Shown here piece after piece: positions 1 to 5,852 of a stretch of DNA of 9,124 nucleotides. Every line of letters starts with the position of its first letter. Within the stretch, counting starts at the first letter, position 1. A program made the translations under genes and the position numbers. A model generated the notes under the pieces. The model was not told the origin of the DNA. It worked only from the letters and a program-made list of their open reading frames with translations, and searched no databases. The DNA comes from Burkholderiales bacterium (GTDB lineage: Bacteria; Pseudomonadota; Gammaproteobacteria; Burkholderiales; Burkholderiaceae_C). The stretch spans positions 1 to 9,124 of the forward strand of contig CANHBY010000024.1 in the NCBI GenBank assembly GCA_947458895.1, given 5' to 3'.

Positions 1-93
1 AAGGCCGTGGACCGCGGCATGGTCATCAGCGAGGTTCGAGTGATCGAAAAGCGCGGGGGGCGGTCTGACTGGTGCGTGGGCGACACGCCCTAG
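1..93 (+). CDS. moaC: Cyclic pyranopterin monophosphate synthase MoaC, C-terminal end (partial)
   Basis: Only the last 30 codons are in the window, read in frame 1 to a TAG at 91-93. The peptide starts KAVDRGMVISEVRV, continues IEKRGGRSDW and ends CVGDTP. This fits the C-terminal signature of MoaC, where a (MC)KAV..MVI..VR.L.K.GGKSG stretch closes the protein (recalled from E. coli MoaC). MoaC acts with MoaA in the cytoplasm to make cyclic pyranopterin monophosphate, the first intermediate of molybdenum cofactor synthesis. The catalytic part lies upstream of the window. The gene runs directly into the left end of a MITE-like element, and its TAG stop is part of the CTAG at that end, so the last few residues or the stop may be altered. 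No functional link to the earP fragment beyond the element is expected. The assignment is by recall of the family motif over a short segment. Confidence 0.8.
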   Translation, partial: KAVDRGMVISEVRVIEKRGGRSDWCVGDTP

Positions 94-117
94 TGTCGCG
101 TCAGGGATCAAATGTCG
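85..117 (+). repeat. Left terminal inverted repeat of the MITE-like element
   Basis: This 33-base arm matches the reverse complement of 228-260 at 30 of 33 positions, counted by eye. The outer five bases (ACGCC) lie outside the CTAG. They match on both sides, so either the true ends are slightly further out or the match is chance. The arm contains the moaC stop codon. Confidence 0.8.
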
Positions 118-255
118 TTTGATCGCGCCGCCATCGAGCCCGCTGGCTAGGCGCGACGAGGAGTCATAGCTTGGGCAAGGACGACGAGAAGCAACGACGC
201 CATCGGGTTTGAGGGCAAGCGAGCAAGCGACATTTGAGCCTTGACACGACACTAG
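90..255. mobile_element. MITE-like non-autonomous element, ~166 bp, CTAG at both ends
   Basis: The segment is bounded by CTAG on both sides (90-93 and 252-255). Just inside are long inverted repeats: TGTCG, three scattered mismatches, and a common inner end at AAATGTCG. Complementarity continues more weakly inward. There is no transposase and no room for one, which is the definition of a MITE. If CTAG is the target duplication, the element proper is 158 bp (94-251). Inside lie a perfect subterminal hairpin (GATCAAA at 106-112, TTTGATC at 118-124) and a tandem pair of GCAAGCGA (215-230). Some IS5-group elements duplicate CTAG-like sites, but I cannot assign a parent transposase. The flanks belong to unrelated genes (moaC and earP), so this copy sits at a rearrangement junction or an assembly join. 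Confidence 0.75.
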
Positions 256-260
256 GGCGT
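228..260 (-). repeat. Right terminal inverted repeat of the MITE-like element
   Basis: This is the partner of the arm at 85-117, with three mismatches. It directly abuts the last recognisable EarP codons (read on the - strand), so the earP break is exactly at the element boundary. Confidence 0.8.
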
Positions 261-414
261 TGGGGGCCATCCAGGCCATGGCCTCGGGCTCATCAACCCA
301 CAGCCGCACCCCTTGGCCGCGAGCCCGCAAGTCGGCGGCAAGGCGCCAGCACACTCCGATGTCACCCCAGTTGTCGATGACTTTGCAAAACAGATCCCAT
401 TTCATGTTGTGCAT
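256..414 (-). pseudogene. earP: EF-P arginine rhamnosyltransferase EarP, N-terminal fragment only
   Basis: Reading leftward from an ATG at 414-412, the protein is [18 protein letters not shown] and then [29 protein letters not shown]. This is the characteristic N-terminus of EarP (DUF2331), the GT-B enzyme that rhamnosylates Arg32 of elongation factor P in many beta- and gammaproteobacteria. An AGGGGG ribosome site (complement of 421-426) lies 6 bases before the ATG at 414. The family-like start MKWD is three codons later, at 405. Homology stops after about 53 codons at the edge of the MITE-like element, where roughly 320 further residues would be expected. The frame stays open through the element and antisense to moaC to base 1, so a chimeric protein could be made, but it would lack nearly all of the enzyme. 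The divergent orientation to uvrC looks ancestral. I infer a truncated gene, or an assembly chimera at a repeat. Confidence 0.8.
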
Positions 415-497
415 TATTCACCCCCTACTCTGGGTGAGTTCACCCGCCGCTTGGCTGCAGGGTCGCCTGCGCCATGGGAAAACGCCGCCAGCGCGGC

Positions 498-503
498 TAC
501 AGT
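498..503 (+). promoter_or_regulatory. Possible -10 box of uvrC (near-leaderless transcript)
   Basis: TACAGT ends 7 bases before the uvrC ATG at 511, so transcription would begin at or next to the start codon. I see no good -35 at the usual distance and no Shine-Dalgarno sequence before the ATG. Weak evidence on its own; pgsA shows the same arrangement. Confidence 0.35.
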
Positions 504-510
504 CATACCC

Positions 511-2508
511 ATGACCGAGAACCCAAAGCCTACCAAGCCTATCAAGCCTACAGACCCCATCGATTCGGAAGGTGCCGAGGACGCCCAGCGCCACCAACTC
601 TTGGCCGATGTGGCCGCGTTGCCGGGCCTGCCAGGGGTTTATCGGTATTTCGACGCGCAGGGTGCGCTGCTCTATGTGGGCAAAGCTCGCGACCTCAAGA
701 AGCGAGTGGCCACCTACTTTCAAAAGAGCCTGGGCTCCGGCACCCGAATCAGCCACATGGTGAGCAAAATCGCGCGCATGGAAACCACCGTGGTGCGCTC
801 TGAGACGGAGGCTTTGCTGCTTGAGAGCAATCTCATCAAGACCCTGGCGCCACGCTACAACATTCTCTTCCGGGACGACAAAAGCTACCCCTATCTCAAG
901 CTCACCTCACACCCATTTTCTCGGTTGCTTTACTACCGCGGGGCGGTGGATCGAAAGAACAAGTTTTTTGGTCCCTACCCCAGTGCCTGGGCTGTGAAAG
1001 AGTCGATCCAGCTGCTGCAAAAGGTGTTCCGCCTGAGAAGCTGTGAGGACACCGTGTTCAATCACCGAACCCGCCCTTGTTTGCTGTACCAAATCAAGCG
1101 ATGTTCTGGCCCCTGTGTGGGCTTGATTTCTGCAGCTGATTACGCAGCCGATGTGGCTCATGCCGAGAGTTTGCTGCTGGGCCGGCACCAAGAGCTCATG
1201 GAGGCTCTGCAGGCCCGCATGATGGCTCATGCTGACAAGCTTCACTACGAGCAGGCCGCTGAAATTCGCAACCAACTGGCTGCTTTGTCCAAACTTCAGC
1301 ATCAACAGGCCATCGAAGACAACACCGGCTCGCGTGCCGTTGATGCTGACATTTTGGCTGTACGTGTTCGAGGCGGAAAGTCCTGCGTGAATCTGGCCAT
1401 GGTGCGGGGTGGGCGCCACCTCGGCGACCGACCCTACTTCCCTCAGCATGTGGAAGAGGGCGCCGTGCTGAGCGCGTGGGCCAGGAACGATGGCATCACG
1501 CTGGCAGCCGCCATCGAAGGCCCAGAAGCCCCACCGCATCAGCATGATCACGAGGTTTCGGTTCTCGAGGCATTCCTTGCCCAACACTATTTGGGGCAAG
1601 ACCTGCCCCCATTGCTGATCCTGAGCCACGCGGTGGATCCTGTGCTGATGGAGGCCCTGAGCGCGCAGCGAGGTATCAAGGTTACAGCGCTGCACCAGCC
1701 CCGCGATGCCCGCCGCGCCTGGCTCGACATGTGTATTCAAGGCGCCGAGATCAAGCTGGCCCGACTTCTGGCCGAAGAAGGCTCCCAACAAGCGCGCACA
1801 CGTGCTCTGGTCGAGTCACTCGACTTGGCTCCTGAGAGTCTGGAGACCTTTCGTATCGAGTGTTTTGACATCAGCCATACCGCGGGCGAAGCCACCCAGG
1901 CGTCTTGTGTGGCGTTTGAGGGGCACAAGATGCAGTCGGCCCAGTACCGTCGCTACAACATCGAAGGCGTGGGACCTGGAGACGACTACGCCGCCATGCG
2001 CCAAGTGCTCACCCGCCGCTATGCCAAGCTCGCAGCCGCCGCCGAAAAAGGCGAAGCCCGTTTGCCTGACCTGGTGTTGGTCGATGGCGGTGTGGGCCAG
2101 GTGAGCATGGCGCGTGAAGTCTTTGAAGAGCTCGGCCTGGATCTGGCCCTGATCGTGGGCGTCGAAAAAGGCGAGGGCCGCAAGGTTGGCCTGGAAGAGT
2201 TGGTGTTTGCCGATGGCCGCGAAAAGGTTTCGTTGCCCCGCGATTCTGCCGCCCTTATGTTGATCGCGCACATTCGCGACGAGGCCCACCGCTTTGCCAT
2301 CACCGGCATGCGCGCCAAGCGCGCTAGCGTGCGAACGGGTGCAAGCCAGCTCGAAGAGATACCCGGCATTGGCCCTAAAAAGCGCGCCAAGCTGCTGCAA
2401 ACATTTGGCGGTGTTCGAGGTGTCGCGCAGGCCAGCGTGGAAGACCTGGCGCGCGTGGAAGGCATCTCCAGGGATCTGGCTGAAGACATCTATCGCGCCT
2501 TGCATTGA
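511..2508 (+). CDS. uvrC: UvrABC system protein C (excinuclease subunit C)
   Basis: This 665-residue cytoplasmic nuclease makes both incisions around UvrAB-marked DNA lesions in nucleotide excision repair. An N-terminal GIY-YIG domain (about 38-120; GVY at 42-44, YVG at 55-57, TEALLLE with the likely catalytic Glu at ~100) makes the 3' cut. Cysteines 178, 190, 198 and 202 have the spacing of the E. coli UvrC iron-sulfur ligands. A UVR (UvrB-binding) helix pair lies around 228-262. The C-terminal RNase H-like domain, which makes the 5' cut, shows CFDISHT (D453), VDGG (D525) and DEAHRF (H593). Helix-hairpin-helix motifs ([10 protein letters not shown] and on) fill 614-665. The frame is open upstream to an ATG at 313, but that extension is antisense to earP and unlike UvrC, so I chose 511. 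Residues 1-28 are a non-conserved KPT/KPI-rich tail. pgsA follows, an order also found in E. coli. Confidence 0.97.
   Translation: MTENPKPTKPIKPTDPIDSEGAEDAQRHQLLADVAALPGLPGVYRYFDAQGALLYVGKARDLKKRVATYFQKSLGSGTRISHMVSKIARMETTVVRSETEALLLESNLIKTLAPRYNILFRDDKSYPYLKLTSHPFSRLLYYRGAVDRKNKFFGPYPSAWAVKESIQLLQKVFRLRSCEDTVFNHRTRPCLLYQIKRCSGPCVGLISAADYAADVAHAESLLLGRHQELMEALQARMMAHADKLHYEQAAEIRNQLAALSKLQHQQAIEDNTGSRAVDADILAVRVRGGKSCVNLAMVRGGRHLGDRPYFPQHVEEGAVLSAWARNDGITLAAAIEGPEAPPHQHDHEVSVLEAFLAQHYLGQDLPPLLILSHAVDPVLMEALSAQRGIKVTALHQPRDARRAWLDMCIQGAEIKLARLLAEEGSQQARTRALVESLDLAPESLETFRIECFDISHTAGEATQASCVAFEGHKMQSAQYRRYNIEGVGPGDDYAAMRQVLTRRYAKLAAAAEKGEARLPDLVLVDGGVGQVSMAREVFEELGLDLALIVGVEKGEGRKVGLEELVFADGREKVSLPRDSAALMLIAHIRDEAHRFAITGMRAKRASVRTGASQLEEIPGIGPKKRAKLLQTFGGVRGVAQASVEDLARVEGISRDLAEDIYRALH
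526..552 (+). repeat. Three-copy 9-bp tandem repeat within uvrC
   Basis: AAGCCTACC, AAGCCTATC and AAGCCTACA lie head to tail and encode KPT-KPI-KPT in the extreme N-terminal tail of UvrC. The unit is a multiple of three, so copy changes by slippage would keep frame. The region is outside the catalytic domains. Confidence 0.8.
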
Positions 2509-2510
2509 GG

Positions 2511-2525
2511 CGGCCCGAAGGGCCG
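2511..2525 (+). other. Short GC hairpin just after uvrC
   Basis: CGGCCC and GGGCCG pair perfectly around a GAA triloop, starting 3 bases after the uvrC stop. No T-run follows, so it is not a standard intrinsic terminator. It may protect the mRNA 3' end or act as a weak pause. A second weak repeat (AAGACTT and AAGTCTT) lies in the following ~40 bases. Confidence 0.5.
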
Positions 2526-2589
2526 TGTAGGGGATGCGTTATCCAAGACTTTCTTTTCGGCAAACTTCCAAGTCTTTAAACGGTGAGGG

Positions 2590-2595
2590 CACAAT
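2590..2595 (+). promoter_or_regulatory. Possible -10 box of pgsA (leaderless transcript)
   Basis: CACAAT ends 6 bases before the pgsA ATG at 2602, and no Shine-Dalgarno sequence is visible. Transcription would begin at about the ATG itself. No convincing -35 is present at 16-18 bases, so pgsA may also be served by read-through from uvrC. Confidence 0.35.
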
Positions 2596-2601
2596 CGGGC
2601 C

Positions 2602-3168
2602 ATGTTTTTTAACCTTCCAACACTGCTCACCTGGGCGCGGATTTTGGCCATCCCGCTCATTGTCGGCATCTTCTATCTGGACCTGTCGCCCGCCACCCAG
2701 AACCTTTCGGCCACACTGCTGTTCGTGGTTACAGCGCTCACAGATTGGGCTGATGGATACCTCGCGCGCAAGCTCAACATGACCTCGTCCTTCGGTGCTT
2801 TTCTGGACCCCGTGGCCGACAAAATACTCGTCTGTGCAACGCTTCTGGTGTTGGTGAAGTTGGGGCGTCTCGACGATTTCATCGCCTTGGTGATCGTTGG
2901 CCGCGAGATCGCCATTTCCGCCCTGCGCGAGTGGATGGCCCAAATTGGCGCCTCACGCAGCGTGGCCGTCCACATGCTGGGCAAAATCAAAACGACAGTG
3001 CAGATGCTGGCCATTCCGTTTCTGTTGTTCGATGGTCGACTTTTCGGCCTCATCGATACGCGCCTGTGGGGAACCCTGCTGATCTACATCGCTGCCGTGT
3101 TGACCATCTGGTCGATGGCGTACTACCTGCGTAAGGCTCTGCCTGAAATTCGGTCCAAGGCGCGTTGA
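2602..3168 (+). CDS. pgsA: CDP-diacylglycerol--glycerol-3-phosphate 3-phosphatidyltransferase
   Basis: This 188-residue inner-membrane enzyme makes phosphatidylglycerophosphate from CDP-diacylglycerol and glycerol 3-phosphate, the committed step to phosphatidylglycerol and cardiolipin. It carries the complete CDP-alcohol phosphatidyltransferase signature D-x2-D-G-x2-A-R-x8-G-x3-D-x3-D: D48, D51, G52, A55, R56, G65, D69 and D73 (TDWADGYLAR, then GAFLDPVADK). Hydrophobic segments fit several membrane helices: about 11-28, 37-47, 75-87, 92-101, 134-150 and 157-175. The N-terminus FFNLPTLLTWARILAIP is typical of PgsA rather than of phosphatidylserine synthase, and the length is normal. It lies 93 bp after uvrC on the same strand, a pairing shared with E. 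coli. Confidence 0.95.
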   Translation: MFFNLPTLLTWARILAIPLIVGIFYLDLSPATQNLSATLLFVVTALTDWADGYLARKLNMTSSFGAFLDPVADKILVCATLLVLVKLGRLDDFIALVIVGREIAISALREWMAQIGASRSVAVHMLGKIKTTVQMLAIPFLLFDGRLFGLIDTRLWGTLLIYIAAVLTIWSMAYYLRKALPEIRSKAR

Positions 3169-3277
3169 GTGGCCACAGCTTCGGCATTCGCTGCGCTGCA
3201 TCAATAAGTCCTAGACGGGTTGGTGTCAAGTCTGAGTTTGGGCAACACAGGGTATTCGTGGCGGGGTTTATTCCGCA

Positions 3278-3283
3278 TAGAAT
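3278..3283 (+). promoter_or_regulatory. Probable -10 box of the hupB promoter
   Basis: TAGAAT matches the sigma-70 -10 consensus at five of six positions and sits about 120 bp before hupB in the 235-bp gap after pgsA. The -35 region (around 3255-3260, TTCGTG) is poor. Transcription would start near 3290 and give a leader of about 115 nt. The rest of the gap (3169-3277) shows no gene that I can support. Confidence 0.4.
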
Positions 3284-3304
3284 GGGCACCTCGCTTTAAG
3301 CATC

Positions 3305-3341
3305 CACGGCGCTCACCGGCCGTTTTATGGTGCCGTGTTTT
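3305..3341 (+). other. Hairpin with short T-run in the hupB leader
   Basis: CACGGC (3305-3310) pairs with GCCGTG (3332-3337), and ACC with GGT (3329-3331) after a small bulge. TTTT follows at 3338-3341. This could be an attenuator-like or mRNA-stabilising structure in the 5' leader. The stem is interrupted and the T-run is short, so a terminator function is uncertain. Confidence 0.35.
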
Positions 3342-3403
3342 GGGGTTGGCGGGTAAGACGCCTTCAGATTCACCGCAAGTCAATTTTGTGAGGGGGTACC
3401 TTC

Positions 3404-3676
3404 GTGAACAAATCAGAACTAGTCGAACACATTGCCAAGCAAGCCGATATTTCCAAGGCAGCAGCACAACGTGCATTGGATGCTTTCATTGGTGGCGTCA
3501 AGTCAACACTCAAGAAAAATGGGTCCGTGTCTTTGGTAGGCTTTGGTTCCTTCGCCGTGACAAAGCGTGCCGCTCGCACCGGCCGCAACCCACGCACCAA
3601 CACGCCAATCAAGATCAAGGCGGCCAAGGTGCCCAAGTTTCGTCCTGGCAAAGCGCTGAAAGAGGCGCTCAACTGA
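3404..3676 (+). CDS. hupB: HU-type histone-like DNA-binding protein
   Basis: This 90-residue nucleoid protein binds and bends DNA with little sequence preference as a dimer. The start is GTG at 3404, preceded by a strong GAGGGGG ribosome site (3391-3397), and it gives the typical HU opening [18 protein letters not shown]. The core [20 protein letters not shown] and the basic arm carrying the proline that intercalates DNA ([12 protein letters not shown]) are intact. The C-terminus is [14 protein letters not shown] rather than IHF fits because the N-terminus and arm match HU and the gene precedes ppiD, as hupB does in E. coli. A tRNA-Val gene follows after 17 bp with no terminator between, so the two are probably on one transcript. 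Confidence 0.95.
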   Translation: MNKSELVEHIAKQADISKAAAQRALDAFIGGVKSTLKKNGSVSLVGFGSFAVTKRAARTGRNPRTNTPIKIKAAKVPKFRPGKALKEALN

Positions 3677-3693
3677 AGTTCGTAGTCAGCACC

Positions 3694-3769
3694 GGGTGCT
3701 TAGCTCAGTTGGTAGAGCGGCGCCCTTACAAGGCGTAGGTCGGGGGTTCGAGCCCCTCAGCACCCACCA
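3694..3769 (+). tRNA. tRNA-Val (anticodon UAC)
   Basis: A complete 76-nt cloverleaf. The acceptor stem GGGTGCT (3694-3700) pairs with AGCACCC (3759-3765). The D-arm is GCTCAGTTGGTAGAGC. The anticodon stem GCGCC/GGCGT holds the loop CTTACAA, with anticodon TAC at 3727-3729 reading valine GUA (and other GUN codons if U34 is modified). The T-arm GGGGG/CCCTC encloses TTCGAGC. The terminal CCA (3767-3769) is encoded. It begins 17 bp after the hupB stop and is followed by an intrinsic terminator, so maturation probably requires cutting it out of a hupB-tRNA transcript. Confidence 0.97.
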
Positions 3770-3784
3770 CCGGTGTCAAAAGCT

Positions 3785-3818
3785 CAAAGGCGGACTCCGG
3801 TTCGCCTTTGTCATTTTT
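3785..3818 (+). terminator. Intrinsic terminator after tRNA-Val
   Basis: CAAAGGCG (3785-3792) and CGCCTTTG (3803-3810) form a perfect stem. Three more inner pairs extend it to an 11-bp stem closed by a C(UCCG)G tetraloop of the very stable UNCG class. A T-run (3814-3818) follows three bases later. An outer pair GTCAAAA (3775-3781) and TTTTGAC (3815-3821) could extend the stem. It would end the hupB-tRNA transcript before ppiD. Confidence 0.8.
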
Positions 3819-3845
3819 GACCCGCCTTAAATTTCGGGGCGATCC

Positions 3846-5741
3846 ATGTTTGATTTCGTTCGCAATAACACCCGCGTTTTGTTTTTCATTCTCCTGCTGT
3901 TGGTCATCCCGTCTTTCGTGCTGATCGGAACCGTCGACCGCATTCCGGGCCGCGGTGAGCAGCAGCAAGAGGTGGCGCACGTGGGTCGCCAGGGAATCAC
4001 CCAGGCCGAGTGGGACCGAGCCCATCAGCAAAATGTCGATCGCATTCAGCGCCAAATGCCCGATATGGACATCAAGGCCTTCGATACCCCTGTCGCCAAG
4101 ATGGCTGCGCTTGAAGATCTGTTGCGTCAAAAGGTGTTGGCTGAAGCGGCCAAAGACTTTCATGTTCAGGTCACTGATGAAAACCTGAGGCGCACCTTCG
4201 CCACCGACCCGCAGTTTTCCTCCGTGCGCAACCCTGATGGTTCTGTGAACAAGGCACTGCTGGCTGCCCAGGGCATGTCTTCCGAGGCATTCACCGAGAT
4301 GCTTCGGCAGGGAATTGCCGAGCAGCGAGTGGTTGCAGGCGTTGCCAATTCTGGCTTCCTGCCGGCCTCTCTCTCGAAGGTGGCGACGGAAGCCTTTTTT
4401 CAGCAGCGAGAAGTGCAGGTTCAGTACTTCGAGCCCAGTGCCTTCGCCAGCAAAGTGCTTGCCTCAGATGAGCAGCTCCAGGCCTTCTACAAAGAGCCCG
4501 CCATGGCAGCTCGGTTCCTGGTGCCTGAGCAGGTTGATGTTGAATACGCCGTCTTGGATCTGGCTCATCTTTCCCGAGACATCCAGGTCTCAGATGATGA
4601 GCTGAAGGCCACCTACGCCAAAATTCTCAAAGACACTCCACAGCGCTTCGGTAAGCCCGAAGAGCGGCGTGCCAGTCACATCTTGATCGGCTTGGGTTCC
4701 AGCGAGCAAGGCCGTGCGAATGCACGAGCCAAGGCCGATGCCTTGCTTGAAGCCCTGAAGAAAAACCCGCGCTCATTTGCCGAGGTTGCCCGCAAGAACT
4801 CTGAAGACGCAGGGTCTGCCAAATCAGGTGGTGACCTCGACTACCTCAGCCGAGATGGGCTCGTGCCCGCCTTTGCCGATGCGCTCTTCAGCCTCAAAGA
4901 GGGCGAGCTGAGTGATGTGGTCGAAACAGACCAGGGGTATCACATCATCACGATGACCGCCCAGCGTGGGGGTGAAATTCGCAGCTTCGAATCGGTTCAC
5001 GACGAATTGCTGGCTGAGTTGCGTAAGTCCGAGGCCCAAAAGAAGTATGTCGATGCCTCGCTTGAGTTCACCAACATGGTGTTTGAGCAGTCTGACACCT
5101 TGAAGCCAGCCGCTGAAAAGTGGAAGCTCGAACTGCTCACGGCCAAAGGTCTCACGCGCAATGGCAAGCCTGGCGATGCCATCACGGCGAGCCCCAAGTT
5201 CCTCGAGGCTGTGTTTGCCAGCGATGCCATTCGCGACAAGCGCAATACGCCTGCCATCGAAATAGGGCCCAATCAGTTGGTTGCCGCGCGGGTAGTACAG
5301 CATGAGCCTGCTCGCCAGCCTGCCCTTGATGACGTGCGAGAACCTCTTCGCGGGGCCTTCGTGGAGCGTGAGTCAGCGGTTTTGGCCCGCAAGGCGGGCG
5401 AGGAAACCTTGAACACCCTGAAGGCCCAGCCTCCTGCAACCTTGTCCCAACCCAGCGAACTCGTGTCGCGGGCTGAGTCGGGTAACTTTCCGCGCCAGGT
5501 CCTTGAAAAGGTGCTGCTGGCTCCTGCGGCCAAAATGCCGGCTGTGGTCGGTCTTGATCTGGCGAACAAGGGTTATGCCATCGCCCTGATCACGCGTGTG
5601 GTTGGGGTTGATCCATCCATCGCAAAAGACCCTGACAAAGTACGATCCAGCTTTGCACAGGCCTGGAGCGAGGCTGAAGACAAAGCGTATTTTGAAGCGC
5701 TGAAAAAGCGATTCAATGCTGAGATCAAGGTCAAGCAATAG
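3846..5741 (+). CDS. ppiD: Periplasmic folding chaperone PpiD (SurA-N and parvulin-type peptidyl-prolyl isomerase domains)
   Basis: This 631-residue protein is anchored in the inner membrane by one N-terminal helix (about 11-29, LFFILLLLVIPSFVLIG, after FDFVRNNTR) and faces the periplasm. There PpiD-type proteins help newly exported proteins leave the Sec translocon and fold. Residues ~45-265 form the SurA_N-like chaperone region. A parvulin (PpiC-like) domain covers ~274-372 (RASHILIGLG, FAEVARKNSEDAGSAKSGGDLDYLSRDGLVPAF, VVETDQGYHIITM). The remaining ~260 residues resemble the C-terminal chaperone region. Length and layout are as in E. coli PpiD (623 aa). The position after hupB is also shared with E. 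coli, with a tRNA gene between. The ribosome site before ATG 3846 (GGGGCGA) is modest. PpiD of E. coli has little isomerase activity; whether this one is active cannot be read here. Confidence 0.95.
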   Translation: MFDFVRNNTRVLFFILLLLVIPSFVLIGTVDRIPGRGEQQQEVAHVGRQGITQAEWDRAHQQNVDRIQRQMPDMDIKAFDTPVAKMAALEDLLRQKVLAEAAKDFHVQVTDENLRRTFATDPQFSSVRNPDGSVNKALLAAQGMSSEAFTEMLRQGIAEQRVVAGVANSGFLPASLSKVATEAFFQQREVQVQYFEPSAFASKVLASDEQLQAFYKEPAMAARFLVPEQVDVEYAVLDLAHLSRDIQVSDDELKATYAKILKDTPQRFGKPEERRASHILIGLGSSEQGRANARAKADALLEALKKNPRSFAEVARKNSEDAGSAKSGGDLDYLSRDGLVPAFADALFSLKEGELSDVVETDQGYHIITMTAQRGGEIRSFESVHDELLAELRKSEAQKKYVDASLEFTNMVFEQSDTLKPAAEKWKLELLTAKGLTRNGKPGDAITASPKFLEAVFASDAIRDKRNTPAIEIGPNQLVAARVVQHEPARQPALDDVREPLRGAFVERESAVLARKAGEETLNTLKAQPPATLSQPSELVSRAESGNFPRQVLEKVLLAPAAKMPAVVGLDLANKGYAIALITRVVGVDPSIAKDPDKVRSSFAQAWSEAEDKAYFEALKKRFNAEIKVKQ

Positions 5742-5762
5742 GGTGTTAATTGGGGCTTGGGG

Positions 5763-5800
5763 TGTCAAGGCAAGCAAGGCACACGCCTGCCCCCTTGACA
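5763..5800. repeat. 8-bp perfect inverted repeat upstream of petA
   Basis: TGTCAAGG (5763-5770) and CCTTGACA (5793-5800) are exact reverse complements separated by 22 bases. The right arm contains a perfect TTGACA hexamer. No T-run follows, so a standard terminator for ppiD is unlikely. A regulator site for the pet operon or an RNA hairpin at the ppiD 3' end are both possible. Confidence 0.6.
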
Positions 5801-5813
5801 GCTCGATTAGAAT
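5795..5813 (+). promoter_or_regulatory. Candidate promoter elements of the petABC operon
   Basis: TTGACA (5795-5800) equals the sigma-70 -35 consensus and TAGAAT (5808-5813) is a good -10, but only 7 bases separate them, so they cannot serve one sigma-70 promoter. The likelier reading is TAGAAT as the -10 with a poor -35 and a start near 5820. That leaves a ~33-nt leader containing the petA ribosome site. Confidence 0.35.
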
Positions 5814-5852
5814 GAAAAGCTTTGTGTGATTAGAACGCGATCGAGGATATCC

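Noticed and set aside
215..230. Tandem GCAAGCGA as a possible CRISPR or iteron array
   Set aside because: Only two copies of 8 bases with no spacers, lying inside the MITE-like element.
313..510. 66-codon N-terminal extension of uvrC from ATG 313
   Set aside because: It is antisense to the earP coding segment and its upstream region, shows no UvrC similarity, and UvrC proteins normally begin close to the GIY-YIG domain.
907..1791. 294-codon open frame on the - strand
   Set aside because: Shadow of uvrC; the product has no recognisable motif.
1816..2505. 229-codon open frame on the - strand
   Set aside because: Shadow of the UvrC nuclease and HhH domains; no independent support.
3220..3738. 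172-codon + strand frame across the hupB leader, hupB and the tRNA
   Set aside because: It overlaps hupB in another frame and runs into the tRNA gene, so it is a chance frame.
5795..5813. TTGACA plus TAGAAT read as one sigma-70 promoter
   Set aside because: The spacer is only 7 bases, far from the 16-18 required. They may belong to separate signals.
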